Shown here in pieces: positions 1-5,481 of a stretch of DNA of 5,481 nt. Position 1 is the stretch's first letter, and every line of letters starts with the position of its first letter. Both the position numbers and the translations under genes were made by a program. The notes beneath the pieces are model-generated. The model searched no databases. It was given only the letters and a program-made list of their open reading frames with translations, and had not been told where the DNA came from. The DNA is taken from positions 1 through 5,481 of the forward strand of contig CAIMNT010000110.1 in NCBI GenBank assembly GCA_903842855.1, in the 5' to 3' direction. Source of the stretch: an uncultured Actinomycetes bacterium. GTDB taxonomy: Bacteria > Actinomycetota > Actinomycetes > Nanopelagicales > Nanopelagicaceae.

Positions 1-414
1 ATTCAAATTGGTAGCACGATTCCAAACGACACATTCTTTTCGTATCTACAAAAGTTTGGAATTGGACAGAGCACAGGTTCTAATCTCCCTGGTGAGTCTG
101 CAGGTATTTTGCACCCGGTTTCAAATTGGTCTGCTTCATCAGCTCCAACGATCGCATTTGGACAGGGATATTCGGTGACCGCGATGCAGGCAACCGATGT
201 ATTTGCGACCATAGCCAACAATGGAGTTCGTGTAACTCCAAACGTGATTGCTGGCACTATCGGTTCGGACGGTTCGTACACACCATCTAAGCCATCGACG
301 GCCATGGAGGTAGCGGTTATAGCGAGCTTGATAAATCGCCCGCTACATCATGCTTTCGCTTCTGCAACATGCCCAGGAGAACAAATTGGGGGTCGGAGCG
401 CTTCGTACCACTGA
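1..414 (+). CDS. ftsI: Partial FtsI-type penicillin-binding protein (transpeptidase interior), broken near 300
   Basis: Class B penicillin-binding proteins cross-link septal peptidoglycan from the outer face of the membrane. The frame is open from the left edge to a TGA at 412-414, giving 137 residues with no start in the window. Residues 1-100 look like the part of the transpeptidase domain between the SxN and KTG motifs: FGIGQSTG at 19-26, LPGES at 29-33, FGQGYSVTAMQ at 53-63 and IANNGVRVTP at 71-80. The FGQG version points to FtsI/PbpB rather than the PbpA branch. After about residue 100 (near 300) the similarity stops. The remaining 37 residues are out-of-frame reading through aceE-like DNA, so the KTG motif and the C-terminus are absent. 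The product as written could not be an active transpeptidase. I treat the family call as firm, the 3' part as an artefact of the junction, and the exact paralogue as likely. Confidence 0.85.
   Translation: MQIGSTIPNDTFFSYLQKFGIGQSTGSNLPGESAGILHPVSNWSASSAPTIAFGQGYSVTAMQATDVFATIANNGVRVTPNVIAGTIGSDGSYTPSKPSTAMEVAVIASLINRPLHHAFASATCPGEQIGGRSASYH
298..339 (-). pseudogene. aceE: Tiny inverted fragment of pyruvate dehydrogenase E1 (aceE, internal region)
   Basis: Read on the minus strand from 339 to 298, the DNA encodes AIYQARYNRYLHGR. This closely resembles the conserved stretch of homodimeric pyruvate dehydrogenase E1 that in other bacteria reads like NAIYQARFNHYLHDRG, roughly 170 residues after the N-terminal segment found next door. 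The expected residue before it (Asn or similar) and the Gly after it are not present, so both ends look like breakpoints, near 337-341 and 295-300. It is only 14 codons, so chance cannot be fully excluded. The presence of another aceE piece directly beside it makes the call much stronger. It has no start, no stop and no function of its own. Confidence 0.65.
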
Positions 415-460
415 CTACATCAACACAATCCCATCAAACCGTGAAGCAGATTTTCCTGAT
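338..460 (+). pseudogene. aceE: Fragment of pyruvate dehydrogenase E1 (aceE, N-terminal region)
   Basis: AceE is the thiamine-diphosphate E1 enzyme that decarboxylates pyruvate in the pyruvate dehydrogenase complex. The second plus frame encodes about 41 residues: ARYIMLSLLQHAQEN, then KLGVGALRTTDYINTIP, then SNREADFPD. These align with the N-terminal part of actinobacterial AceE (family pattern RARYLMLxLLexA..., then TDYVNTIPxExEPxFPGD). The frame is closed by a TAA at 332-334 just upstream. Downstream, after D (458-460), the expected GDEx(I/V)ERR continuation is replaced by reverse-strand galK sequence. Only about 5% of the usual ~900-residue protein is present, with no start or ribosome site, so it is a relic or a chimeric insert. 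This frame is too short to show up as an ORF of its own. The family call rests on recall of the motif, not on a search. Confidence 0.82.
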
Positions 461-1118
461 CTGCATACCCTCCGTCGACCAATTTGTGATGGGCTTGAGT
501 ATCGATGATCAATAGTTCTAGACCTTGTGGTGCAATCAAAAATGGAATGTTCTCTGAAGTTAGGTCACGACAGTCGAGAAGGAGTGCCGATCCTGATTTA
601 GCCATAAGAGAGACAGATTGATCCATGATCCCGCAAGGAACACCGACATAGTCATTCTCCGCCTTTTGAGTAGCACGAGCTAGTTCGGCAAGAGAGAGCC
701 CTTTATCAAATAGATGATTTACCGCGGTTGCGATCGAACACTCAAGCGCTGCACTCGATGAGAGCCCTGCTCCCAGTGGAACGCGCCCATCAATGAGTAA
801 TTCAACTCCGGTATCTACGCCAAGGACCCAGAGAACCCCGAGCGCATATCTCGCCCAACTCTCACCAGAAAGTGGTGCCAGATCGTCGAGGGTAGTTTCA
901 AATATTTCGGCGCTCTTCTGCACAGATGCAATTCGAATCGTACGATCGGAACGTCTCGCCAGCGCCACTGTCGTTGTGTCAGAGATCGCAAAAGGCAAGA
1001 CAAAGCCATCGCTGTAGTCAATGTGCTCGCCGATCAGGTTCACGCGCCCAGGGGCAGCTGCAACTATCTCTGGAGCGTGAGCAAACAACTCATTAAATCG
1101 CTGCGATATCTCTTGCAC
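420..1118 (-). CDS. galK: Galactokinase, C-terminally truncated at a junction
   Basis: Galactokinase (GHMP kinase family) phosphorylates galactose to galactose-1-phosphate with ATP, the first step of the Leloir pathway, in the cytoplasm. The GTG-initiated frame shows the galactokinase signature GRVNLIGEHIDYSDG (residues 24-38, with Arg25, Glu31, His32 and Asp34), the ATP-phosphate loop VPLGAGLSSSAALE (113-126) and the catalytic Asp166 in CGIMDQSVS. HHKLVDGGYAD (210-220) is the conserved centre of the family. After Asp220 the similarity ends abruptly, and the last 12 residues (QENLLHGLMGLC) are the reverse strand of aceE-like DNA. The protein is 232 residues against about 380-400 normally, and lacks the third GHMP motif (GGGFGG-like) and the C-terminal domain, so it would not be active as written. 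It lies 7 nt after lacZ in the same direction, an obvious operon partner. The break is more likely in the assembly than in the organism. Confidence 0.93.
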   Translation of the reverse strand: MQEISQRFNELFAHAPEIVAAAPGRVNLIGEHIDYSDGFVLPFAISDTTTVALARRSDRTIRIASVQKSAEIFETTLDDLAPLSGESWARYALGVLWVLGVDTGVELLIDGRVPLGAGLSSSAALECSIATAVNHLFDKGLSLAELARATQKAENDYVGVPCGIMDQSVSLMAKSGSALLLDCRDLTSENIPFLIAPQGLELLIIDTQAHHKLVDGGYADQENLLHGLMGLC

Positions 1119-1128
1119 AGTTCCTCTA
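1119..1128 (-). promoter_or_regulatory. lacZ stop overlapping the galK ribosome binding site
   Basis: On the minus strand the lacZ stop TAG (1128-1126) runs into AGAGGAA (1127-1121), a good Shine-Dalgarno sequence that sits 4 nt before the GTG at 1118 when counted from GAGG. The ribosome site supports this GTG as the galK start. So does the 23-residue lead before PGRVNLIGEH, which is normal for the family. The overlap of stop and ribosome site suggests translational coupling of galK to lacZ. Confidence 0.7.
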
Positions 1129-4122
1129 CTTATAGGTCAGGGTGTACGCCAAAGTGTACTTGCCAGGCTTAATGAGGTACTGAGGCAGGGTATCGGGGCC
1201 GCACGAGGCAGTTCCTACACCGCGATGAATGGCGTCAATAGCGACCACGGTGAAATTGGATGCACCAAGTTCGACATCATGAGTAGCCGTCTCCAAATCA
1301 ATAGCGCGATAAGGAGTAACGGATACCTGAGATGGCTTATCGAGTTCAATGCGAATGGTCTCGTGATGGTTGTTGAAAATTTCCAGCCAACGAACATTGG
1401 CGTGACCGCCATTTTCCTGTGGCTTCACATACGGAACGTACTGCTCGGCAACTTCAGATTCATATCTACCCACTGGACTCAGCTTACGATCTGGGTAGGT
1501 CTCAGTAGGTCCAGTTCCGAAGTAGCGCAGACCCGAGAAGTGCTTATCTAATTCAAAGACCGTTCCAACTCGGGCCACATCAGTTAACACTGGTGGCAAG
1601 GTTGTCTCCTCGACGATACGGAAACCGTCGATAACTTCGGTCACCATCTGTGTCTGCTTGATCTCTATTCCTGCAGCTGTCTTGTAGACAGAGGTAACTT
1701 TGAAAGAGTTGCCGGATTTAGTGATCTTAACCTTGGTACGTTCAAGATTATTTAATCCCCACTCGTGCCAACGTTTAGAAATATTTCCGATTCGATCATT
1801 ATCGGTTGGAGCCCGATACAGATTGAGATGAGCATTGAAAGAGCCAAATCCCATATAAATCGAGCCATCACCGTTGAGCGATCCAGTTAATGTCTTTGGT
1901 GGCATCGCCTTCGCTTTATGCAATGCTTTAGATGGCAGTTTAAATTGAGCCCAACCAACTTCCGCAAAGGCGGGAGCCCAAGGTGTCTCAGATTTACGAA
2001 CGATCGAGAATGTTATAAAACGCTCACCAAGTTCCTGACCACTCTTGAGAAATTTGGAATTTACCTTGATCGCGGCGGTAGCTTGCGGAGCAATAACTGG
2101 AAGTTTGACTCGACCGTAATCGAGAATCTCCCCATCAACCGAGATATTCCAATTGATTTCATAGTCCTTGGTATCAACGAAGAAGTTCCGATTCTTCACC
2201 TTGAAAGTTCCCGATGAAGCGCTGGTGGCTGTAATAATGAGTGGCGCCGCAATTGTTTTGAACTCCAACATCGCCGGCTTGGGGGTGCGATCCGGGAAGA
2301 CCATTCCATCGCAGCAGAAGTTGCTATCGTGGCGTTCTTCGCCAAAATCACCGCCATATGCCGAGCGCCTACTTCCATCTGGAAGTGTCTGCTCAATTCC
2401 GTGATCCCAGAACTCCCAAATAAACCCACCTTGCAGACCGGGTAGGGTGTGGATCGCCTGCCAATACTCAGCCAAGGTTCCATTCGAATTACCCATGGCA
2501 TGCGAGTACTCGCACATAATCAGCGGACGAGTTCCGACGCTTGATTTAGCATAAGAGATGATCGCGTCGATCGATGGGTACATCGGACAGACCACATCGG
2601 TAAGAGCGGCATTTGCGGTCCAGTAAGGGCGGATCGCACCTTCGTAATGCAGCGGACGTGATGGATCGAACTTGCGAACATATGCGGCGGCAGCTTCGTG
2701 ATTTGAGCCTGCCCCCGACTCATTTCCGAGCGACCACATAACAACGCTTGGATGATGGATATCGCGTTGCACCATCCGAGCGATGCGATCCACCCAAGGA
2801 GTGAGATAACGCTGATCGTTGCAAAGCGAATCTTGGAAGGCGTGGGACTCAATATTTGCCTCACCAATTACATAGAAACCGAGTTCATCCGCCAGATCGA
2901 GAAGCGCAGGATCATTTGGATAATGCGAGGTACGAACCGCATTAAAGTTAAATTTCTTCATCTCGAGAAGATCGGCTCGCATATCGGCAACCGTTACTAC
3001 ACGGCCGGTCTTCCGGTTGAAGTCGTGGCGATTTACGCCATAGAAGATCACGCGCTTGCCGTTAACAAGGAAATTACGCCCCTTGATGGTCACATCACGG
3101 AAGCCAATGCGCTGAGTAAATCGCTCAATGACCGCACCGCTTGGATCCTTTAGTTCGATATGCAGGTCATAAAGATTTGGGGACTCGGCAGACCACGCTT
3201 TAACATTTGGAAATTCTGCGGTGAGGTGAACCATTCCTGGAGTCGGCGGTTCTATCTGATTTACAACTGACATTACTGAAGCTGGAACTTTGCCATCCCA
3301 ATACGTGCCATGGAAAAAGTCTTTACTTATCGCCTGAATATCTGCGGGCATCTCGGTCCACTCAATCCGTGGAGCACCTTGAAGAGTGGCACTTAAAGCT
3401 TTGGTGCGCCCTACTCCCTCCACCTTTGCGCTGACTGAAAAACCGATAAAGCTCGCATCTTGCGCCGCCGCTACGAAGGCACGAATGTCGAGTGTGCCGG
3501 TCTTCCCATCGGCCTTAAGTCCAGCGGTTGGGTAAAAGCGTGCGATGTGAACTCGGGGAGTAATAAATAATTTGACGCTGCGTGTGATACCGCCGTGCCA
3601 CCATTGATCCTGATCTTCAATATAGGTGGCATCTGACCACTTAACTACCTTGATTTGAATGCGATTGTTTCCAGGATTTACAAAGGCGCTGATATCAAAA
3701 TCCGCTGCCAGCCTAGAGTCTTTAGCCATACCTACTTCATGACCATTAACAGTCAAAATTGCTACCGATTCGAATCCGCCAATTTGGAGAACTATGCGTT
3801 GGCCAATCCAATTATCAAGCACCGTGAAGTCGCGTTCGTAGATGCCAGTGGGATTAAGTGCAGGCACAAATGGTGGAAGTTCATCAAATGGCATCTGGAC
3901 ATTTGTATATATCGGACGATCCCAGAAATGATGTGACTCTGGTTGCGCGGTCCACAAACCTGGAACAGGGATAGTGGTCCAACTTCGTCCTGGATCGTCA
4001 TCCGGAGAGCGGAGTAATTGAAAGTCCCATTGACCATCTAAGGGGAGTGCATCTTCATGAACAATGTTGAGCATTGGTTCACGATTGATAGCGGTAGTTT
4101 CAGGGCTATTCCAATATTTCAT
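1126..4122 (-). CDS. lacZ: Beta-galactosidase, glycoside hydrolase family 2, long LacZ type
   Basis: This enzyme hydrolyses terminal beta-galactosides such as lactose to galactose plus the partner sugar. The 998-residue protein is about the length of E. coli LacZ (about 1,020). Domain order: sugar-binding jelly roll at about 25-190; immunoglobulin-like domain at about 190-340; TIM barrel at about 345-630, with NRHDF (364-368), RTSHYP (397-402), the acid/base Glu468 in GNESG and the nucleophile Glu538 in MCEYSHAMGNS; second Ig-like domain at about 625-730; and the small-chain domain at about 745-995, with LYRAPTDND (768-776), GPTETYPDRK (871-880) and GTASCGPDTLP (970-980). All expected active-site motifs are intact. 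The N-terminus is not hydrophobic, so the enzyme is probably cytoplasmic. The ATG at 4122 is backed by a ribosome site 7 nt upstream, and the start MKYWNSPETTAINREPM fits the usual W-N-R-P opening of the family. It is the first gene of a lacZ-galK unit, divergent from an alpha-galactosidase. One oddity is extra sequence at about 255-300, before KAWSAESPNLY. Confidence 0.97.
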   Translation of the reverse strand: MKYWNSPETTAINREPMLNIVHEDALPLDGQWDFQLLRSPDDDPGRSWTTIPVPGLWTAQPESHHFWDRPIYTNVQMPFDELPPFVPALNPTGIYERDFTVLDNWIGQRIVLQIGGFESVAILTVNGHEVGMAKDSRLAADFDISAFVNPGNNRIQIKVVKWSDATYIEDQDQWWHGGITRSVKLFITPRVHIARFYPTAGLKADGKTGTLDIRAFVAAAQDASFIGFSVSAKVEGVGRTKALSATLQGAPRIEWTEMPADIQAISKDFFHGTYWDGKVPASVMSVVNQIEPPTPGMVHLTAEFPNVKAWSAESPNLYDLHIELKDPSGAVIERFTQRIGFRDVTIKGRNFLVNGKRVIFYGVNRHDFNRKTGRVVTVADMRADLLEMKKFNFNAVRTSHYPNDPALLDLADELGFYVIGEANIESHAFQDSLCNDQRYLTPWVDRIARMVQRDIHHPSVVMWSLGNESGAGSNHEAAAAYVRKFDPSRPLHYEGAIRPYWTANAALTDVVCPMYPSIDAIISYAKSSVGTRPLIMCEYSHAMGNSNGTLAEYWQAIHTLPGLQGGFIWEFWDHGIEQTLPDGSRRSAYGGDFGEERHDSNFCCDGMVFPDRTPKPAMLEFKTIAAPLIITATSASSGTFKVKNRNFFVDTKDYEINWNISVDGEILDYGRVKLPVIAPQATAAIKVNSKFLKSGQELGERFITFSIVRKSETPWAPAFAEVGWAQFKLPSKALHKAKAMPPKTLTGSLNGDGSIYMGFGSFNAHLNLYRAPTDNDRIGNISKRWHEWGLNNLERTKVKITKSGNSFKVTSVYKTAAGIEIKQTQMVTEVIDGFRIVEETTLPPVLTDVARVGTVFELDKHFSGLRYFGTGPTETYPDRKLSPVGRYESEVAEQYVPYVKPQENGGHANVRWLEIFNNHHETIRIELDKPSQVSVTPYRAIDLETATHDVELGASNFTVVAIDAIHRGVGTASCGPDTLPQYLIKPGKYTLAYTLTYK

Positions 4123-4129
4123 TCGTTTA

Positions 4130-4133
4130 CTCC
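4130..4133 (-). promoter_or_regulatory. lacZ ribosome binding site
   Basis: On the minus strand GGAG lies 7 nt before the ATG at 4122-4120, a normal Shine-Dalgarno spacing. It supports the chosen lacZ start. Confidence 0.7.
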
Positions 4134-4141
4134 AAAAAGCT

Positions 4142-4157
4142 TTGATAGTAGTATCAA
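4142..4157. promoter_or_regulatory. Inverted repeat, possible operator next to the lacZ start
   Basis: TTGATA-GTAG-TATCAA is a perfect 6-bp inverted repeat around a 4-nt centre. A further C/G pair fits at 4140/4159 after one mismatch. It lies 19-35 nt upstream of the lacZ ATG, where a bound repressor would block transcription or initiation. It lacks the central CG typical of LacI-family operators, so no regulator family is assigned. Confidence 0.4.
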
Positions 4158-4196
4158 GGAATTAGCGCCGTAGGCACTGAACCACTCTAAATCCCA

Positions 4197-4211
4197 TTAC
4201 TAATCAAGTAA
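4197..4211. repeat. Inverted repeat in the divergent promoter region
   Basis: TTACT-AATCA-AGTAA has perfect 5-bp arms around a 5-nt centre. It lies 39-53 nt before the alpha-galactosidase start and overlaps the weak -10 candidate TAATCA. It could be an operator half of the control region. Arms this short also arise by chance. Confidence 0.3.
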
Positions 4212-4215
4212 AGGA

Positions 4216-4230
4216 TGCACCTCGCGTGCA
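4216..4230. repeat. Inverted repeat upstream of the alpha-galactosidase gene
   Basis: TGCAC-CTCGC-GTGCA has perfect 5-bp arms, is GC-richer than its surroundings, and ends 9 nt before the ribosome site of the alpha-galactosidase gene. It could be a protein binding site or a small hairpin in the leader of the rightward transcript. Its sequence does not match the other two repeats, so a single regulator recognising all three is not supported. Confidence 0.3.
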
Positions 4231-4239
4231 AGACCTATC

Positions 4240-4245
4240 AGGAGG
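4240..4245 (+). promoter_or_regulatory. Strong ribosome binding site of the alpha-galactosidase gene
   Basis: AGGAGG is a perfect Shine-Dalgarno core ending 4 nt before the ATG at 4250 (7 nt from its centre). It fixes the start of the rightward gene and suggests efficient translation. Confidence 0.8.
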
Positions 4246-4249
4246 AACG

Positions 4250-5481
4250 ATGGCCACCTCAGAATTTATCACTCTTATTTCACCTACCTCCTCAATTGTT
4301 TTTGATGCATCAGATAACAATTTAGTTATCAAGTATTGGGGCGCAGCAATTGCAACTCACGGGGGTGATCTCAAGGCTGCGACCACAGACCCAGTTGCGC
4401 ACAGCAGTTTTGATCTGCCGCTCGTCACTGGAGTGATGCGTGAACATTCCCGCGGTTTTCTAGGACACCCAACTATTAGTGGTCACCGCAATGGGAAGGC
4501 TTGGTCAACCTACTTCTCGTTAAGCAATGTGTCACACGACACGAATTCGCTGACGGCTCACTTCGCCGACTCTGCTGCGGGGCTAAAGCTTTCACTAACG
4601 TATCAACTCAACGAATTCGGAATCCTTAAAGTAGCGGCAACTCTTACAAATACTGGCACCGAGGCTTACAACTTAGAAGCCTTCACATATTGGTTGCCTC
4701 TGCCCGATCGAGCCGATGAAGTCTTGGATTTCACGGGCCGTTGGTCACGAGAGCGCCATCCACAGAGAACCCAGATCAGGTACGGCTTAACTTCGCGTGA
4801 GATTCGCGAAGGTCGTAGCGGTCACGACTACACCATCGCACAACTTGCTCTATCTGGCGGCGCGCAATTCCAACATGGCGAGGTATGGGCTCTCTCGGTT
4901 GCCTGGAGTGGTAACTCGGTACATCACGTTGAGCGTCTCGCAACAGGAGAGACATCTATTGGAGCAGGTGAGCTCCTTGAGCCAGGAGAGATTATCTTGG
5001 AAGCTGGCGCGCACTATGAAATTCCACCGGTGATCGCGAACTATTCGGATCAGGGTATTGATGGATTGAGCCACAACTACTACCGCTGGTTGCGCGCTAG
5101 ACCAGCTCACCCTACAAATATTCGTCCCCGTCCCATCACGCTCAATGTCTGGGAGGCGATTGATTTTGACCATGACGACGAGAAGATCAAAGCAATTGTT
5201 GATGCCGCTGCTGAGGTAGGAGTCGAGCGCTTTGTTCTGGACGATGGTTGGTTCAACCTGCGCCGTCATGACCAGGCAGGGCTTGGCGATTGGGTCGTGG
5301 ATCGGAGCGTCTGGCCAAACGGCCTAGGCCCAATCATTAAATACATCAACGATAAGGGTATGGAGTTCGGTCTCTGGTTTGAGGGCGAGATGATCAACCC
5401 AGACTCGGATCTCTTCCGTGCCCACCCTGAGTGGATCCTTCATGAAGCAGGTCGCACGCCTCCCCTATGGCGTCACCAGCA
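4250..5481 (+). CDS. Alpha-galactosidase, glycoside hydrolase family 36 (partial, runs off the right edge)
   Basis: GH36 alpha-galactosidases release galactose from melibiose, raffinose-type sugars and other alpha-galactosides. The frame is open from the ATG at 4250 to the edge, giving 410 residues of a protein usually near 700. The N-terminal beta-sandwich covers about 1-285, including LPLVTGVMREHSRGFLGHPT at 56-75. The barrel begins with ITLNVWEAIDF (296-306), in place of the usual NSWEA, and continues with ERFVLDDGWF (326-335, with the substrate-binding Asp331/Asp332), GDWVVDRSVWPNGL (346-359) and FGLWFEGEMINPDSDLFRAHPEW (373-395, quoted as the family's LWFEPEMVNPDS block). The catalytic nucleophile (KWDxN) and acid/base lie beyond the window. 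There is no signal peptide, so it is probably cytoplasmic. It stands back to back with lacZ-galK, which fits a shared galactoside pathway. A raffinose-synthase-like relative is unlikely given these motifs. Family certain, substrate inferred. Confidence 0.93.
   Translation, partial: MATSEFITLISPTSSIVFDASDNNLVIKYWGAAIATHGGDLKAATTDPVAHSSFDLPLVTGVMREHSRGFLGHPTISGHRNGKAWSTYFSLSNVSHDTNSLTAHFADSAAGLKLSLTYQLNEFGILKVAATLTNTGTEAYNLEAFTYWLPLPDRADEVLDFTGRWSRERHPQRTQIRYGLTSREIREGRSGHDYTIAQLALSGGAQFQHGEVWALSVAWSGNSVHHVERLATGETSIGAGELLEPGEIILEAGAHYEIPPVIANYSDQGIDGLSHNYYRWLRARPAHPTNIRPRPITLNVWEAIDFDHDDEKIKAIVDAAAEVGVERFVLDDGWFNLRRHDQAGLGDWVVDRSVWPNGLGPIIKYINDKGMEFGLWFEGEMINPDSDLFRAHPEWILHEAGRTPPLWRHQ

Larger units (their letters stand above)
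4123..4249. promoter_or_regulatory. Divergent intergenic control region between lacZ and the alpha-galactosidase gene
   Basis: This 127-bp gap must hold the promoters for both divergent transcripts, unless one is read from further away. It contains three short inverted repeats (listed separately) and both ribosome sites. I could not assign convincing -35/-10 pairs. The best rightward candidate is TAATCA at 4201-4206 with a poor TGAACC at 4178-4183. On the minus strand a TACTAT-like -10 lies within the repeat at 4142-4157, without a good -35. The shared short region suggests one regulator could control both units, but that is inference. Confidence 0.7.

Noticed and set aside
303..345. A plus-strand third-frame peptide (GYSELDKSP) joined by a frameshift to the AceE ARYIML segment
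   Set aside because: It looked like an AceE lead-in, but the minus-strand reading AIYQARYNRYLHGR explains this stretch much better.
303..414. The continuation of the FtsI frame from 301 to the TGA at 412 as a genuine variant C-terminus
   Set aside because: The residues have no transpeptidase character, and the same DNA encodes clear AceE-like peptides in other frames on both strands.
295..465. A mobile element or phage attachment site causing the mosaic
   Set aside because: No transposase, terminal inverted repeats, target duplication or tRNA sequence is visible around the junctions.
1119..1125. A terminator between lacZ and galK
   Set aside because: The gap is only 7 nt and is taken up by the galK ribosome site. 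There is no hairpin.
2752..3153. 133-residue open frame on the plus strand inside lacZ, and the other long antisense or shifted frames across 1215-4037
   Set aside because: They lie opposite or within a complete LacZ with all catalytic motifs. They show no family features and no convincing ribosome sites.
4142..4157. TTGATA as the -35 box of a promoter
   Set aside because: On neither strand is there a TATAAT-like hexamer 16-18 nt downstream. It is better treated as an inverted repeat.
4850..5269. 139-residue open frame on the minus strand opposite the alpha-galactosidase
   Set aside because: It is a shadow of a coding frame with strong GH36 motifs. Its composition is not protein-like and it has no supporting context.

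Overview
The window looks like DNA from an actinomycete-type bacterium with balanced GC. The style of the cell-wall gene (FtsI-like 'FGQGYSVTAMQ') and of the pyruvate dehydrogenase pieces fits Actinomycetota of moderate GC, for example freshwater planktonic (acI/Nanopelagicales-like) lineages. This taxonomic guess rests on protein flavour only.

The main content is a divergent galactoside-utilisation cluster. On the minus strand, a complete 998-residue family GH2 beta-galactosidase (lacZ, 4122 down to 1126) is followed after 7 nt by galactokinase (galK, from a GTG at 1118). On the plus strand, an alpha-galactosidase of the GH36 type starts at 4250 and runs off the right edge. The two divergent units share a 127-bp control region (4123-4249) that carries three short inverted repeats. 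None of the three proteins has a visible signal peptide. The inferred role is that imported alpha- and beta-galactosides are cut in the cytoplasm and the released galactose is phosphorylated by GalK.

The left end is a patchwork. Positions 1 to about 300 encode the inside of an FtsI-type transpeptidase that never reaches its KTG motif. About 298-339, read on the minus strand, encodes a short piece resembling pyruvate dehydrogenase E1 (AceE) from roughly residue 200 onward. About 338-460, read on the plus strand, encodes a piece of the AceE N-terminal region. At 458-461 this changes abruptly into the interior of galK on the minus strand. So three essential or metabolic genes are each cut inside conserved sequence within 160 bp, with two aceE pieces in opposite orientation and no mobile element. 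The simplest reading is a chimeric contig, for example from multiple displacement amplification or misassembly. A real micro-rearrangement is the alternative. The truncation of galK should not be taken as biological until the junction is confirmed.

I see no tRNA, rRNA, CRISPR array, insertion sequence or new defence-type system in the window.
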